The notes under the pieces are model-generated. The model was given only the letters and a program-made list of their open reading frames with translations, was not told the origin of the DNA and did no database searches. Of a DNA stretch of 64,000 bases, positions 47,269-59,800 are shown piece after piece. The translations under genes and the position numbers were made by a program. The first letter of the stretch is position 1, and every line of letters starts with the position of its first letter. Origin of the DNA: Thuidium tamariscinum (taxonomy: Eukaryota; Streptophyta; Bryopsida; Hypnales; Thuidiaceae); the NCBI GenBank assembly GCA_947034885.2, contig OZ019759.1, positions 10,914,501-10,978,500 on the forward strand, read 5' to 3'.

Positions 47269-50200
47269 ATGAATCAGGCAACGCGAGGGCGTGTGACAAA
47301 AGTGCGAATCGCTACAGACGGTCGTACACTACGTCACATCCCAGCAGGTGATATAATTCTACAGACTGAGTTGCGTGTAGCAACAAAGCGGAACATACGT
47401 GCATTTCCATGTCCTTGCCGAGATTGTCATGGTGGATTACGGAAAAATATAGAAGTCATTCAGAAATAGCACAACGCGGTGGGGCGTGATCCGTTTTTAA
47501 CAAAGTCGATGATTGGTGGGGACCCTGTAGAGGGCTATCCAAGAACTGGGATATGGGTTGAAGATGTATTATATGACGATGATGTTGTCGAAGAGGACGT
47601 GTTGGAAGCTACAACAATTGATGAGATTGAAAATGTTCCCGATGTGAATGACAGGGATGCGACAGACGGAGCAGGTCCAGTGCTAGATGAATTACATGAT
47701 GTGCAACGGCAAGTCATGGAGGCGTTGGATCGAGGAGATGCACTGCACAGAGAGAATTTGAATACCGATAATGTACCTGAGAACGATGATACTGGTAGTG
47801 ACGGTTTGGATGGTTTGGAGCAATTGTATGAAGAAGCGATGACACCGTTGTATGCAGGGTCGAAGACAAGTGTGGTGTCAGCCACTGTTGTCATAATGAA
47901 CATGTGCCATGTTTTTCGCGTCAGCAACAAATTCACAAATGAATTGTTCCATTATTTGTCAGAAGACATGCTACCACAAGACAATAAGCTTCCAAGGAGT
48001 CATTATGCAGCGCGAAAAACAATCCGAACATTGGGTTTGAATTATAACAGTATACATGCCTGTCCAGATGGATGTATATTGTATGATGCAGAGAATGCGA
48101 TGTTGAACAGTTGTCCGAAATGTTTAAGTCACGGTGGTTAGAAGGGAGTACGACAATACCAGCGAAGGTTATTCGACATTTTCCTCTCATCCCACGATTG
48201 AAGCGTATGTGGCGATCAACAGAGATAGCTGCAATGCTCATGGGTTATACGAAGCACATCAGCACTGATGGCATTATGAGGTCAGTAGTAGATAGTCCTG
48301 CTTGGAAACACATTGATACGAATGCCGCATTCGGTAATTTCAGTAGCGATGAGCGCAACATGTGACTAGCACTATCTCTGGACGGCATAAATCCGTTCAA
48401 GTTGAGTAACACAAACTGGTCGACGTGGCCCGTTCTAATATTGATTTATAATTTGGAACCTTGGTTTGTGACAAAGAAATTCTTCATATCCTTGTGCATT
48501 ATAATATCTGGGAAACATTCACCGACAGGCAGGAGTATAGGTGTGTTCCTACGTCCATTATTGAATGAGTTGAACGAACTGTGGAATGGTGTGCTTGCAC
48601 TGGATTTCTCACGACCTGAAGGTTCACGAAGTTTCCAACTACGAGCTGTGTTGATGTGGACAATCTCTGATTTTCCAGCATATGGTCTTATAGCAGGTGT
48701 AGTCTGTAAAGGTTATAAGGGGTGTGTTTCGTGTGGACTTGAAACGGACTCTCGCATGGCGAAGACAAGTGATGTTTCAGTCGATCGTCGTAGTCGTGGT
48801 TCTAAAATAGTATATGGAGGCATGAGAAGGTATTTACTGCGACAGCATCCGTATCATCGAAACAAACGTTTCAACGGCAAGGTCGAACATCGCAATCAAC
48901 CGGCAGTCATATCGGCTCTTGACGTCATGAGGTACGCTACATGGCGACAATCATATCTAGACCTTGGAGGGAAGGAGAACGCAAAGCATGACCCCGTGCA
49001 CTACACAGGAGTGAAAATTCTTCCTGAATTGTTCATTCTCCCTTACTAGCAAGTAAGTATTCAGTCCAAACTTTTGTACATCAATTTCTGTTGCTCATTG
49101 GCAAGCGTTGTTCTCTACAACCATAGATTACAGATTTTTAATGTATTGTTTCACATTATAATTATAGAAATCTTTGTGTGGATTGAACATACCAGCCATG
49201 CTAACGAAGGCAAAATGATGTATTCATTTAGAGAGAAAGTTAGATGATAGATGAGTGGCACTGATGTTGTGAATGAAGAAGTTCGAAGTTCCATTGCAAC
49301 AGCAGAACATGAACCTTATGCACATGACGCTGATTAGTTATGTCTTTCGTCAAAAGCCTGAAGTCAACAAAAATTGAAGCATGTCCAAGAAGTTGTTTTT
49401 CCTCACATAAGTTGCGTGAACTATTATGTAGGATCTGCTAGCGCCGCACATTCTGGATGTCATGCACTGTGAGAAGAATCTATGTGAGAATATGGTGAAG
49501 ACTCTTCTTGGTATGAACGACAGCGCGGGTAGTCGACAAGATGCACAAGATCTGCAAGTACGAGAAGAAATATGGTTGCAACCAGGACGTAGACGTCAAG
49601 AGGAGTTCTACATGCCAGTAGCTCCTTATGTATTGAACCCCGATGAACGAAGGCAATTCGTTCAGATCATAACCGATTTCAAGACTCCAACAAACTATGT
49701 GGGTTCCATTCACAAGCGGTTGAAAGATGGGAAGTTGCAGTACATGAAAACCCATGATTACCACATACTCATGCAGCAGGTACAGTATTTGTTGTACAAC
49801 TGCAATACCCTTTTTTTAGGAATTGAGTTCTCATAAAAAAAAATATGAAACACTTTAGGGAAAGTTAATGAATTATATTTAAAATAACAAATCTGTAGCA
49901 CTCATAGATGGAGACATGTGCATGACTACATTGACTTCTGCAAAAATTGAAAGGAACTGTTTGAACTCATGCACACGGTAGTAGGCTTCAAGTGTGAACA
50001 TGAACAAAATCCATATAAATAAGAGTACAGAACGCCTAAGATGACACAATTATGAACTGCATTTTGCAATTCAAAATGTTCAAATACGAAGTGACATCAG
50101 TACATATGTAACATTCTGAAGATTTGATGTGCACTCAACAGATACTTCCAGTGGCAGTGCGCAATGTATTAGACGAGAATGTTCGACTCGCAATCAGTAG

Positions 50201-51942
50201 CGTCTGTCGAGTATTTCAAAGACTATGTGAGAAAGAGGTTCGTTTGTCAGATGAAGCAGACCTCATGAGAAGTGTTGTGTTAGCAACGTGTATGTTGGAA
50301 AAGGAGTTTCCACCGACGTTTATGAATATCATGTCACACCTACCGGTGCACCTTGTGCAACAGCTATTTATATGCGGACCTGTTCATTGTCGGTGGATGT
50401 ATCCAATCGAGAGGTACATGAAGACCCTGAAGGACCATGTCTGCACGTTAGCGCACCCTAAGGGCAACATGGCAGAAGGCTATAGAATGGAAGAGGCGCT
50501 TGGATTCTGCACAGAGTATTTGAAGGAATATAGAGCAACAAGTCACCGTGTTTGGGACCCCACAGAAGATGCCCGCATGAATGATGAAGTACTGCGTTCG
50601 AATGAGAGGAGATAGCGGAAACTGACGGATGATGTCAGAGCATTTGCACATGCATTTGTCCTAGACAACGCAGCATCACTACAAGAGTGGCGAGAGTAAG
50701 TGTCCACCTAATCTGTTCAATGTGATCGAGTTTCTCTGTTTACAGGTTTGTTGCAACTATTGTGTTCTAGAGAAGCAAAAATAGACAAAAACGTATTGCA
50801 TTATCATGTCGATGACATGATATGGAATGGGAATGAGGTTGATCTCCGAACTGAGGTCACGGTTGCATTCACGACAAGTTCTGTGTAGCATAGAAGTAAC
50901 TCCGTATTGAATGTCCATGTTGGTGTGACGTTTTCTAGTAATTCGTGGCAAAAACAAAGTCCTCTGTACATGAACTACTTCAAACTATAGCAATGGTATG
51001 TTTAATTACTTGAATTTGTCAAGTGAATTAATATGTTTTACAGTGGAATGAAGTTGTCTACGGAATAAGTAATATTCATGTTCTTGAATATGTATTAGAG
51101 AGTACATAGCAGCTAAGGGAAGTAGGTGGGCAGAGCGTGAAGCACATCGTTTGGCAATGCGTCGGCTTCGACCAGCAGTGGCTCTCCGGTATCCACCGGA
51201 ATTGAATGATGTACCACCTTTCTATGAGTGGTTGCGTGCACGGGTGAAGCGACAATTACGTGCAGGTGAGGTTGTGCCAAATGACATTGTACAATATGCA
51301 CAACCACCAGAAAGGTACGCTGTATCACATCGACACATGTATGCATTTGGTATGCATTTGCGTGTTCAGAGCTCAGAAGATGCGTTGGTCACAAGAAACT
51401 GTTCTGTAGTGGCCTCCTTCTCTCGACAGTTGCGTTGGGGTCTTGTGAATGGAACTCCAGTGGAGAGTACGGAGGAATACGTAGGTTTCATTGAAGACAT
51501 ACTAGAATTAGATTATCGAAATCACTGTACAACTGTGCTATTATGCAATTGGGTGAAGGCTGGCCGTGACGTCCGTTACCCAACAATTCAACGAGATCGC
51601 TACAGTTTTAGCATGGCGAACTTCAACCACATGGACGGAAGCGTGCATGCAGATTCTTTCGCATTTCCTTTGCACTGTCAACAAGTCATGCTTTCGGACG
51701 ATCCGAGCAGACGCGGGTAGAAGATAATATGTAGGACTGATGTCAGAGGTAGACGCGGAGAAGTGCAATATGCCGAAATGAATCCGACTGTTGTGCAAGT
51801 GGGAAACGATGAAGACTTCGAAGGGTTGCAACCACCAATGTTAGATGCAGAGCCCATTAGAGAAGCTGCTGTAGAAGGTGGTCAATACATTGGAGCCATA
51901 CAGAATACTAGTGTACAGGAGAACATAGTGCTGTCGGAATAG
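47269..51942 (+). CDS. tnp2: TNP2-type CACTA transposase (multi-exon, interrupted)
   Basis: Blocks in order: FPCPCRDCHGGLRKN (47269-47466), the N-terminal En/Spm zinc-type region; an acidic stretch, then IHACPDGCILYDAENAML.SCPKC (47479-48141); LSLDGINPF, ILIYNLEPWF and TISDFPAYGLIAGV (48360-49049), the catalytic core; DVMHCEKNLCENMVKTLLG (49455-49790); the DUF4218 block FPPTFMNIMSHLPVHLVQQ...GPVHCRWMYPIERYM (50124-50615); and a C-terminal DUF4216-like part (51151-51720, DSFAFPLHCQQVMLSDDP). Introns are evident between 49050-49430, 49790-50140 and 50690-51100. In-frame stops occur (for example near 47467, 48139, 48363, 50613 and 51718), some of which may be intronic. An AATAAA lies at 51950. 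The copy is probably inactive but well recognisable. Confidence 0.8.
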
Positions 51943-52418
51943 TACTGTAAATAAATATGTCTGTTAAAAACAAAAAGACGGAATGTGGAGTGGACGGACA
52001 AGAACTCCAAAGTGATGCGTTTTTGTTAATTTTCTTAACAAATTGTATGAAAGGATGTCTTCATAGGAAGGCGACTTTGAGCATGTTAAAGGATTTAGTG
52101 AAGGTGTGAAGCAGTGGAGGATGTTCAACACATTTTCGGTTCTAGGTCCTGACAGGTTAGGAACGTGCATGCTGTCGTGTGTTGTTGTTGTTAATTGAGT
52201 TCGCAATGTTCGTTGATGGTTCATTGCACGGAAGAGCAGTTCACAAGCATAGCACATAACACATGCCGAGTCAAATATTTCTTGATGAGTATGCTTTAAT
52301 TAGCAAATTCATGTATTAGAAATTCGCCAAACCTATCTACTGAAAAGACGTTTCAAAATAAATCATCCCCTGAAGGGGAAGCGACTAAACATCGAAGAAG
52401 TTGGAGATCTAGAGGAAT

Positions 52419-52582
52419 CACTAGAAGAAATCTGCATTTGCCTCAACAAAACCCACTTGATGTGTTTGTTCAGGCAAACGCAAAAACTACGTTCAAGAAC
52501 GCAGAGGAACACGGATTTAGCGTTTGCCTCAACAAACACATCAAGTGGATTTTGTTGAAGCAAACACAGCTTTCTTGTAGTG
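52419..52582. mobile_element. Foldback CACTA MITE, 164 bp
   Basis: Ends CACTAGAAGAAA and CACTACAAGAAA (read inward), flanked by AAT on both sides (52416-52418, 52583-52585). The two halves pair over about 60 bp with a few mismatches, so nearly the whole element folds into one hairpin. The ends resemble those of the large CACTA around it, so TNP2 of that family could have moved it (inference). Confidence 0.85.
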
Positions 52583-52585
52583 AAT

Positions 52586-54500
52586 GAAATACTTTCTGAA
52601 ATTGGGAACGTTCACTGTATTTCAACATTTCAATTTGTAAATACAAGTGAAAGTGGATTTCGAAGAACGCTCGGAACGGAAATTTCAAAAGGTGTTATGG
52701 TGAAGGCGTTTCACCAAGAGGATTGTAAACAAACCTATAGCCTGCTGCAGAAGGTTTCTTACTATGTTCTCCATTGAATCACAGCAACACATTTTTTTCC
52801 AGTGCAAGTGCAATGTTCGTCAAATGAAATTTGCTTTCAACATATTCAACCACATGTTTGAACGAAGTTGATTCAGAAGGAAGTGGAGAAATGTCCAGGG
52901 ACATTTACCGTGCAGATTGGAACATAAGAACCCATGAACTCGCTAACAACGTTTCAACCAAGAGAGTCCTCTGCAACAGCCATTTCTAATACATGAGCAC
53001 AGTCATTAATATTTTACAAAATTCACTCAAGTAACCATATGTAGGATCTTGTAGTGAGGTGGTTTGTGAACATGTGGAAAATAATCTAGAAAATGGTTGG
53101 GCATTGAAATTACTCATCGAACACACATTGTATCAAAATTTAAAAGAAACAAAATGAAAAGGCCATCCATAGCGAGGTGGCCAAGAAATCTATAATTTAA
53201 AAAAACATTCGTCAAGGGTGTAGGGGTTAACATTTGAACTGCTGAAAGTGTATTCTTCATCCCAGAGAGAATCCAAGAAGCTGTACTGCACAAGCTCACA
53301 TTTGTATGAAAGAATACCCGAAATGATGTTTTCACTGTAAATGCATTCTACAAAACCAGTGTGCAACATGGTATACTAATTCCCTATCATTTGGATTTGA
53401 ACGACGCAGAGGACAGAAATTGTAAGTGCAATTACGTATCAAGAGTTAGGAGATTCGAAATTCTCAAAATTTCGTTAAGAACTGTCGAAAATGTCTATCC
53501 AAATAGTGAACGTTTGGTAATAAACAATCTGAACCTAATGTTTCGGACCATATCCTAATAAATGGACATTAGAATGAAATAGAGCATTACAAACTTTTTT
53601 ATAGAGTAAGAATTCTATAATAATCCACGAACTACCAGAAACTAAGAGTCCTTGTAATTGCTGACTCATTCATCAAAATGGAATGATTAAAAAAGTGCAG
53701 CATAGATAGAAATGTCATAAACAAAATTAAAAAGTTTTTTCCTTAGAAAACAGAATAAATTAAGCAATAATTTCTGCAGCCAATTGAACTCGTAGTGTAG
53801 CACTTTCAAAGAATAAATGTTTCATACAAGATCCTCTAGAACTTGAATTAAGAAGTTCTTAAGAATTTGGGGCCTTCAAGGTATTCTTGCAGTACATGTT
53901 TTGTAAATACACCAAAAATCATTGTGCATGCCTCCAATGCTTGAAATGAACAATCTTATAATGGACGTCTAATTTGTGGTAGGTCTTCATAGCATCAATG
54001 CTATTGTTGAAAATAGACAACAATTATAAGTCATTGCGTGCATGCGATCCTTTAATTAAGAACATTTGCACTTATGATAAGTAGTTCTGGACTCCCTGGT
54101 CGGTAGGGAAATGTAACCAGGGCTTTTCAGAACATAAGCAGTAGGATAAATGAGCTGGTGCATACTATACAGCATTTAATATTCACAACTTCTGTACTAC
54201 ATGAACACATCGACATTCCTGCGTATTTTTCTCTTCAGTGATATTTAACATCCAAATTTAGAATATTTTTAGATACAATTAATAAAAAATAAATGAAGTC
54301 CATCATGAAGTTGAACTCTTCTAAGGAAAAAGCTAGAAGCCCAAAAAGAACCGAAGCCTGATTCCAGTTCAAGTGGAACAGAAACTGAGAAGCATTTCCA
54401 AAATGTACCTTCTTTATGCATCCATGTTATTTTACTTAAAAAAACTCTGCCAAAACTGCCCTTCCAAAGCTTTTGGAAGCTTGGCCCCCAGTTTACCCCC
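52586..54500. other. CACTA right interior, no gene
   Basis: AT-rich, with only short frames and nothing recognised. The last 280 bp before the right end (54500-54790) hold subterminal words shared with the left end. Confidence 0.45.
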
Positions 54501-54762
54501 TCTCCATGAACTTACCCGAATTTACTTGTGCAGCAGGCAAGTTCGGCGCTGACGTGGCACAGCCCTGTTCGAAACAGCGTTCATAAAAACACGACTGTGT
54601 TTTAATGACTGTTCTCAGCAACATGGATGTGCTCATGAACAAGAACTCGTTTTTCTCAGATCATGCAGTCGTTCGGAGAAACATGGCCCTGAATTATTTT
54701 TCTTAGGCCAGCATCCCATCTTCCGCTGGATGTCTACAAGAACAGGCTTGTTTTTCTCGAAC

Positions 54763-54791
54763 ATCCAAAAAAACAGGGTTTTCTTCTAGTG
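54763..54791 (-). repeat. Right terminal inverted repeat of the CACTA
   Basis: Ends CTTCTAGTG, followed by CTT. It matches the left repeat at 26 of 28 bases. Confidence 0.85.
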
Positions 54792-54845
54792 CTTTTTCCC
54801 GTATTTTGTTTAAGAACCTACTTAGGTGAATTCTAGATTGCCACA

Positions 54846-54850
54846 CGTAG
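54846..54850 (+). repeat. Right copy of 5-bp target duplication CGTAG
   Basis: Follows the ACA end of the LTR-like fossil. E1 sequence resumes here. Confidence 0.75.
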
Positions 54851-55345
54851 GAGAAAGTTCAGTCGTTTCGCCATGGATCCAACGTCTTTTCAGAGCCATG
54901 GATGAAACTTCCTGGTCATCTCTCTCGCAAGATTTTCGTGTGCTGCCTCCTGCAAAGACTTGATGAGCTCATCTAAATCGAAATTGGCTGTGTTGGCATT
55001 CTGGTGAAAGACAATCGAGTGAGTGTGCGGGAGTTCCTTGCCCTTGTCATTGACTGCTTCTAGGTTGTGGATGACATATTCTTTTTGGTGATCCTCCACG
55101 AATGCTACCTTCTCACTCACATTGAACAGTTGGAAGTTCGCCGCCTCCTTTATTTTTAGACGAAGGAATACGTAGTTCTTGAATCTGTTGATGCCCATAG
55201 TCCAAGACTCGACGATTGACTTCAGCTTCCACAAGTCGCCATACTGGTCCTCCATGTCCGCGAAGAATGGCGCATCTCCTTGCCACATGAACGGCTCTAT
55301 GAATGGCCTTGTAGCCGAGTAGTCGTAATCACCTTCGGCAGCCAT
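54851..55345 (-). pseudogene. 5' part of the E1 large gene (N-terminal domain)
   Basis: Starts MAAEGDYDYSAT at 55345 behind an acceptor (TTGTGCAG). It parallels the E2 protein from YDYSAT through MEDQYGDLW, GINRFKNYVFLR, VAFVEDHQKEYVI and NFDLDELI to the insertion point. The continuation of the gene is at 8060 and below, separated by the nested insertion. A stop after HPWL also interrupts this copy. Domain function is unknown. The similarity to E2 over about 150 residues, mostly conservative, shows it is a structured domain. Confidence 0.7.
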
Positions 55346-55398
55346 TTAGATATGTCTGCACAATTGTAATTTTTCAAACTATGAGTATAGTGTTCATA

Positions 55399-55525
55399 TT
55401 ATCTTCGGTTCGAGGATAACTTTACTTTCTCTATTGGCCCATGCTTAGAGACTATGATCATTGCTCTTAAGTCGAGCATTGTATGGGTCAAGCAGTTTGA
55501 AGCATTATCTTTGCGTCGAGGATAA
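55399..55525. repeat. Two palindromes upstream of the E1 large gene
   Basis: Units at 55399-55419 and 55505-55525, pyrimidine arm class. Confidence 0.85.
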
Positions 55526-55622
55526 ACTACCCTCTCAGAGGAGTATCGGAGGTTTCGTATTGATTAGCAAGTGGTTCAGTCCTAGGATTGTGAGAGGATG
55601 TGAAGTTTGTCCTCTCTGAGTA

Positions 55623-55727
55623 TTATCTTCGCTTCGAGGATAGTTATCCTCGAGTCGAGGATAGTTATCTTCGAGTCGAAGATAGTTGTCCTCAAGTCGA
55701 AGATAACTATCCTTGACTCGAGGATAA
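55623..55727. repeat. Five head-to-tail palindromes at exact 21-bp period
   Basis: Units start at 55623, 55644, 55665, 55686 and 55707 with no bases between them. Centres are T, G, G, G, C. Each arm differs by one or two bases, and units with C at left position 6 tend to have G opposite, those with T tend to have A. Twenty-one bases equal seven codons, so a plus-strand frame stays open (IVILESR, IVIFESK, IVVLKSK). The period also equals two turns of B-DNA. Confidence 0.95.
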
Positions 55728-56850
55728 CTCTTGCTTTCAGTGTACTACTACCTGTATTCCTGAATGTTCTGGATGTCCACTATGTAGAAACCCTAATTTC
55801 AGTCTTCTATTCTCTTGCACTGTTGTTTGTTTTATTATTGTTTGCAGACTACTTAATAGTTTCAAATACGTATAATGGAATTACTTGTAGAATGAGGTAC
55901 CTGGGATGCTTATACCTGTACCAAAAGGACAGAAATTAGAGTCTGCGATGTCAAGAAAGTGAGAGTGAACAAACGTCAACGCACTTGAAATTGAAGACAC
56001 TATGCATGTGCTGCTTTCTGAAGATCAGCATACAATTCAAAAACAAGAAGCAGGTTCAATGCAGTGTTCAATTCAGAGACGCACTGTGCAAACCATACAA
56101 CAGAATTCTCACCTAGAAATTCACTTCAACCTTGAGCCGCTACCTCGTCACGCAAACTCCTCACCCAGCAAACCCAGCTTCCGTGAGCACATCCGCCAGC
56201 AACAATGTAACCAAATCCGGTATGTCGTCGCCCACGCCCAACCTCGCAACACCTGTGCGCCTCCCAAACAACGTAACAGGCACTGCTCCGGCACGCTACC
56301 GCTACAAACTGGGGTGGACCACGGCGCGCTAAGTCTGCACACTGGGGCGAACCAAGATCCAAAGAAACAAAAAACAAGCAACAATGGAGGCGTGGGGCGA
56401 TGGACACATGCAAGACCAACCACAGGAAAAAACAAAGAAATGCTGAAACGGCAGTGAAGCGCGCTAGGCCCAACTCTCACGAAAGCAATTGAACAACAGA
56501 CGCACAATCTTGTACAAGGAAACACGCAAACGGCGCGCAAACGCGTAGGGCTCCGAATGCAGGAAACGGCGACACCCACGGAACACGGCGCGCGGAGCGA
56601 GAAAACAAGAAAACACAAAACAGGGAATGTGAAACCCTAACCTCGGACAAGAGGTAAGGGTGCTGGTGCAGCCACGTGGATTGCACCCCTTCACCGCGAC
56701 ATTGGGAGCCTACGACCGTGCTTCTGGTCCAATGACTAGGAGGGGTTCAAATTCTCCTAGAAGGGGGGTTTCATTTCTTTTTAATGAGTCTTACCATTCT
56801 AGGGGGTAGTAGAAGCGTTTAACCCTTCAACGATGCTGAAGCCATTTTCT
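55728..56850 (-). promoter_or_regulatory. Upstream region of the E1 large gene, CpG-rich promoter-like zone
   Basis: 56100-56700 is C+G-rich against AT-rich surroundings, with GGCGCGC runs and an AAACCCTAA telobox at about 56630. It sits about 1.2 kb before the ATG, as the similar E2 zone (23200-23690) does. The open frames here show no known domain. Confidence 0.4.
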
Positions 56851-59800
56851 GGTCAATGACCTTCAGGGTTTTCTTTTATATAGGACAAAATTGCAATCAT
56901 TCATCCTCGGAATTACGAGTGGAAGCAAAAGATCTTCTAGTACAGTGCTTTGACTTCCAACGTGTGTTTCTACATTTTTTGTATAACCTATGATTCCCAC
57001 GGTATGAAAATTCCTGAATTGCACGCCCACCAACTCGTCATTTAGGGGTTAATATATTTGCATGCATGAGGTAGCATCCGTTTTCTTGAATGAAAAACTT
57101 CTTTTTTATAAATCTTTAAAGTATTGTACAGCGGTTTAGGTTCTTACCTATAATAATAAATATGAGATGTTGTTCTCTACAATGTCGACAAAGGATTCCT
57201 CATTATCTAAGAACGTAAAACACTAAGGCCCTTAACTATGTTTTTTGGCAACATAGCAATTTTGCACAGCTCACCATGAATGGAGTTTAAGGTTTATTTC
57301 TTTGAAATTTCCACACAACATAGGTCTAAGGAGTACCTTCAAGGCCCAAAAACTTTCGTAACTTTTGAGTACACGGTTGACAAGTTATGGCTTGATATGT
57401 TACTTACTTTGAATTGCAAACAACTAAGGCAACAAGAAAAAATTCTATAAAAATTCCTTTTTCTAATCATAAAAATTCGAAATTGGTTCATTAGATTTTT
57501 ATGTATATGGGAGGCTTTGAATTATTCCATATCAATAAACTAATTAAAATATATGAGGAATTTAAGTTTGGGGCAATTTTTGGGTAGGTGTAGAACCTTT
57601 TTTTTACAAAAAGGTTTCAAATTCTTTATATAATTCAATTTTTAATATTTATGAGAAGAAAAAACATTGGGGGAACATTGTATAATTATGACAATACTTT
57701 CACTATTGAGATTGACATTTTTCATTATTCTAAGTAAATTGTTCACAATTTTGTACTTTAAAGCATTTTCTACTTCTTTCTACTTAGTATTTTTTCCCTA
57801 TATGTTATGCAGTTCCAAATGATTTGAAATTTTTTGAACATATAGCCAACTTGCATTGTAAAATGAATTGAAAGAGTAACCATCATTTTGAGTATTTTTT
57901 CATACAAATATAACCTTGTAAAGGGCAGGTGCCCGAATTTTTACAAGGATAAATACATGATTTATGTCAGTTAACTACAAAATCCTATGATTAAATATGT
58001 TGGGAAAAAAATGCACTTGTATTAGAAATCGCAGTTCTAGAGTGATTTTGGTGGAAACATAATTAGAATAAAACCTTTGTAGGTTAAATGTCCAAGTTTA
58101 TTTTCAATAATGAAATACTAATGCCAAACCCATTCATTTTAGTATTGCGCTAAGTGTACTTTGTGAAAAATTGAAATTGCTTTTAAGAAGTTCAACTTTT
58201 ACAAGACGTCTACTCTTGCTAATTATGTTAGTATAAATTCGAAGATTAAAGAGTTGTACTTTTGTCCTTCCGAAAGTTAATAATATTTAATCATCTATTT
58301 GAAAGACCTCAAATGAATTCAGAAAACCCTAAACTGTAGTCAAAGAAGAATTTGAACTCAAGGATTGACATTGGAATAAGAAGTCAACTATGGAAACATT
58401 GCTAAAGATTTGGAATTTGGTTTCAGATATATATATGTCATTGTTCGAATTCTTTGTTGTTTGTAATAGTATAACCTCATTATCTCAACTTCAAGTTTCA
58501 AGAGTATTTTTGCACAATTTCTTGTTTGATATTGTACCCCGTTTTCCATTTAAAAAAAATACATGCTCTAATTGTACCGAATCCAAAGTTTTAATAGAAC
58601 TACAACTTTCCAAAGTATCCCCAAAAATTAAATTGAATTTCATCCAAATTATAATGAGAAAAAAAATAGATTTATAAACCTATGAAAATGTGGGTCGTTG
58701 GCATTACTTATTTATAGATTCAATTTACAACCAAAATAACAGTGAGTGTGCTAAATTGGTAGAAGGTGGATTCCCTACCTTTTAGTTACAGTTCACATTT
58801 TTCGTAAAGACCCAGGCCTCTAAATCACAGAGTTTGATACTACAATATTTGTATACAATGGATAAATCCGTTTTCGTTTCAATCATGGCTTTTTGGTACT
58901 TCCTAATCTTTATAGGAATTGCATGTATATGGTAGTCTTTTCTACCACGCCATGTGAAAAATTCAATTTCTGCATTTATTATTTATTAGTATTCGGTGCA
59001 TGATGTTATGAGAAAGCATGCTTTCTTTTAAAAAACATGAATCGAAACTTCAAATGTTTTCCTTTTCCATTTTTCCTTTCTACCTCTTTACTCTTCCCAT
59101 TCTCTTTTTCTTTCTATGTAAAAATTGCTTTTCTTACCCACTATTTTCCTTCCCATTTTGTATTTAGGCTTTCATTTTTTTTTTAGTATTTCTATACCTC
59201 CCCATTTTTTTTTCCTCATTTCATTCCCTTGAGTTTCTATACTTCTTCACTTTCCATTCAGTTTCTTCTCCAACTCTTTTCCATTCCAATTTCTTTTCTT
59301 TAAGCATTTTGTGATACTTAGTTATTATTTTTTCATAAAATTTACTACAAATCACTTGTTATATAGGAATTGTGCCATATTGATAGTGTAATTTGGAAAA
59401 GGTAGTGCAATGCAATATATTTTGTTATTTACAGTAAACAATTCCCAGATTTATTATATTTGTAGGAAGGTTTATTTTAAATAAAAATCCTTTAGTTTTA
59501 AGAAAACTAGAAGTAATAGTTCTATCAACAACAACAATAAGAATTGATAAATTAAATGAATAGCAGAACCTTGGAAATGGTGAATCATGTTATGTTGGTG
59601 AATTTTTTTTTATTATTTTCAATATTCTTATGAAGAACAGGAATGATTTAATATGCCATACAGATATCTATGAATCCTTAATGCTAGTAATATAGTTTAT
59701 TATGTTAATTAAAACATCATTTAGGTACAAGAAAAATAATTCTAGGAATAAAATTTGTAGAATCAACTTGCCAATTACAATAAAATGTAGCATTCATTGA

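Larger units (their letters stand above)
11902..54791 (+). mobile_element. Very large CACTA (En/Spm) element carrying a nested passenger
   Basis: The left end is CACTAGGAGAAAACCCTG and the right end is its inverse with one change (CACTAGAAGAAAACCCTG read inward). The inverted repeats match at 26 of 28 bases. CTT flanks both ends (11899-11901 and 54792-54794), the 3-bp duplication expected of CACTA elements. Subterminal zones at both ends share AAAAAC/CTTGTTC words and a GCCACGTCAG block. Inside are a TNP2-type transposase (47269-51942, plus) and an ORF1/TNPA-like gene (40899-44510, minus). E2 (13932-32794) is nested within it. Net length without E2 is about 24 kb. Confidence 0.8.
8066..54845 (-). 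mobile_element. LTR-retroelement-like fossil, split by a CACTA insertion
   Basis: The ends read TGTCG...CCACA and are flanked by a 5-bp direct repeat, which fits the LTR class. Without the CACTA insertion it is about 3.9 kb: 8066-11901 plus 54795-54845. It carries minus-strand gag-like open frames (9339-11366) and no polymerase region that I can see, so it looks like a non-autonomous element. Many ACCGGAT/CCGGTCT words mark its sequence. I could not align a left and a right LTR by eye, so the class is tentative. It is broken, with at least a couple of breaks, and is younger than E1 and older than the CACTA inside it. Confidence 0.5.

Noticed and set aside
54851-55345. An independent third copy of the large gene
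   Set aside because: It ends where the E1 copy at 8060 begins, with CGTAG on both sides of the inserted DNA, and its palindromes are of the E1 class. It is the 5' part of the same gene.
55623-55727. CRISPR-like or spacer array
   Set aside because: The units are palindromes with no unique spacers, and the DNA is plant nuclear.
56720-56770. tRNA-like or SINE-like B box (GGTTCAAATTC in a 7-bp stem)
   Set aside because: No A box, acceptor stem or SINE tail could be found, so it is probably chance.
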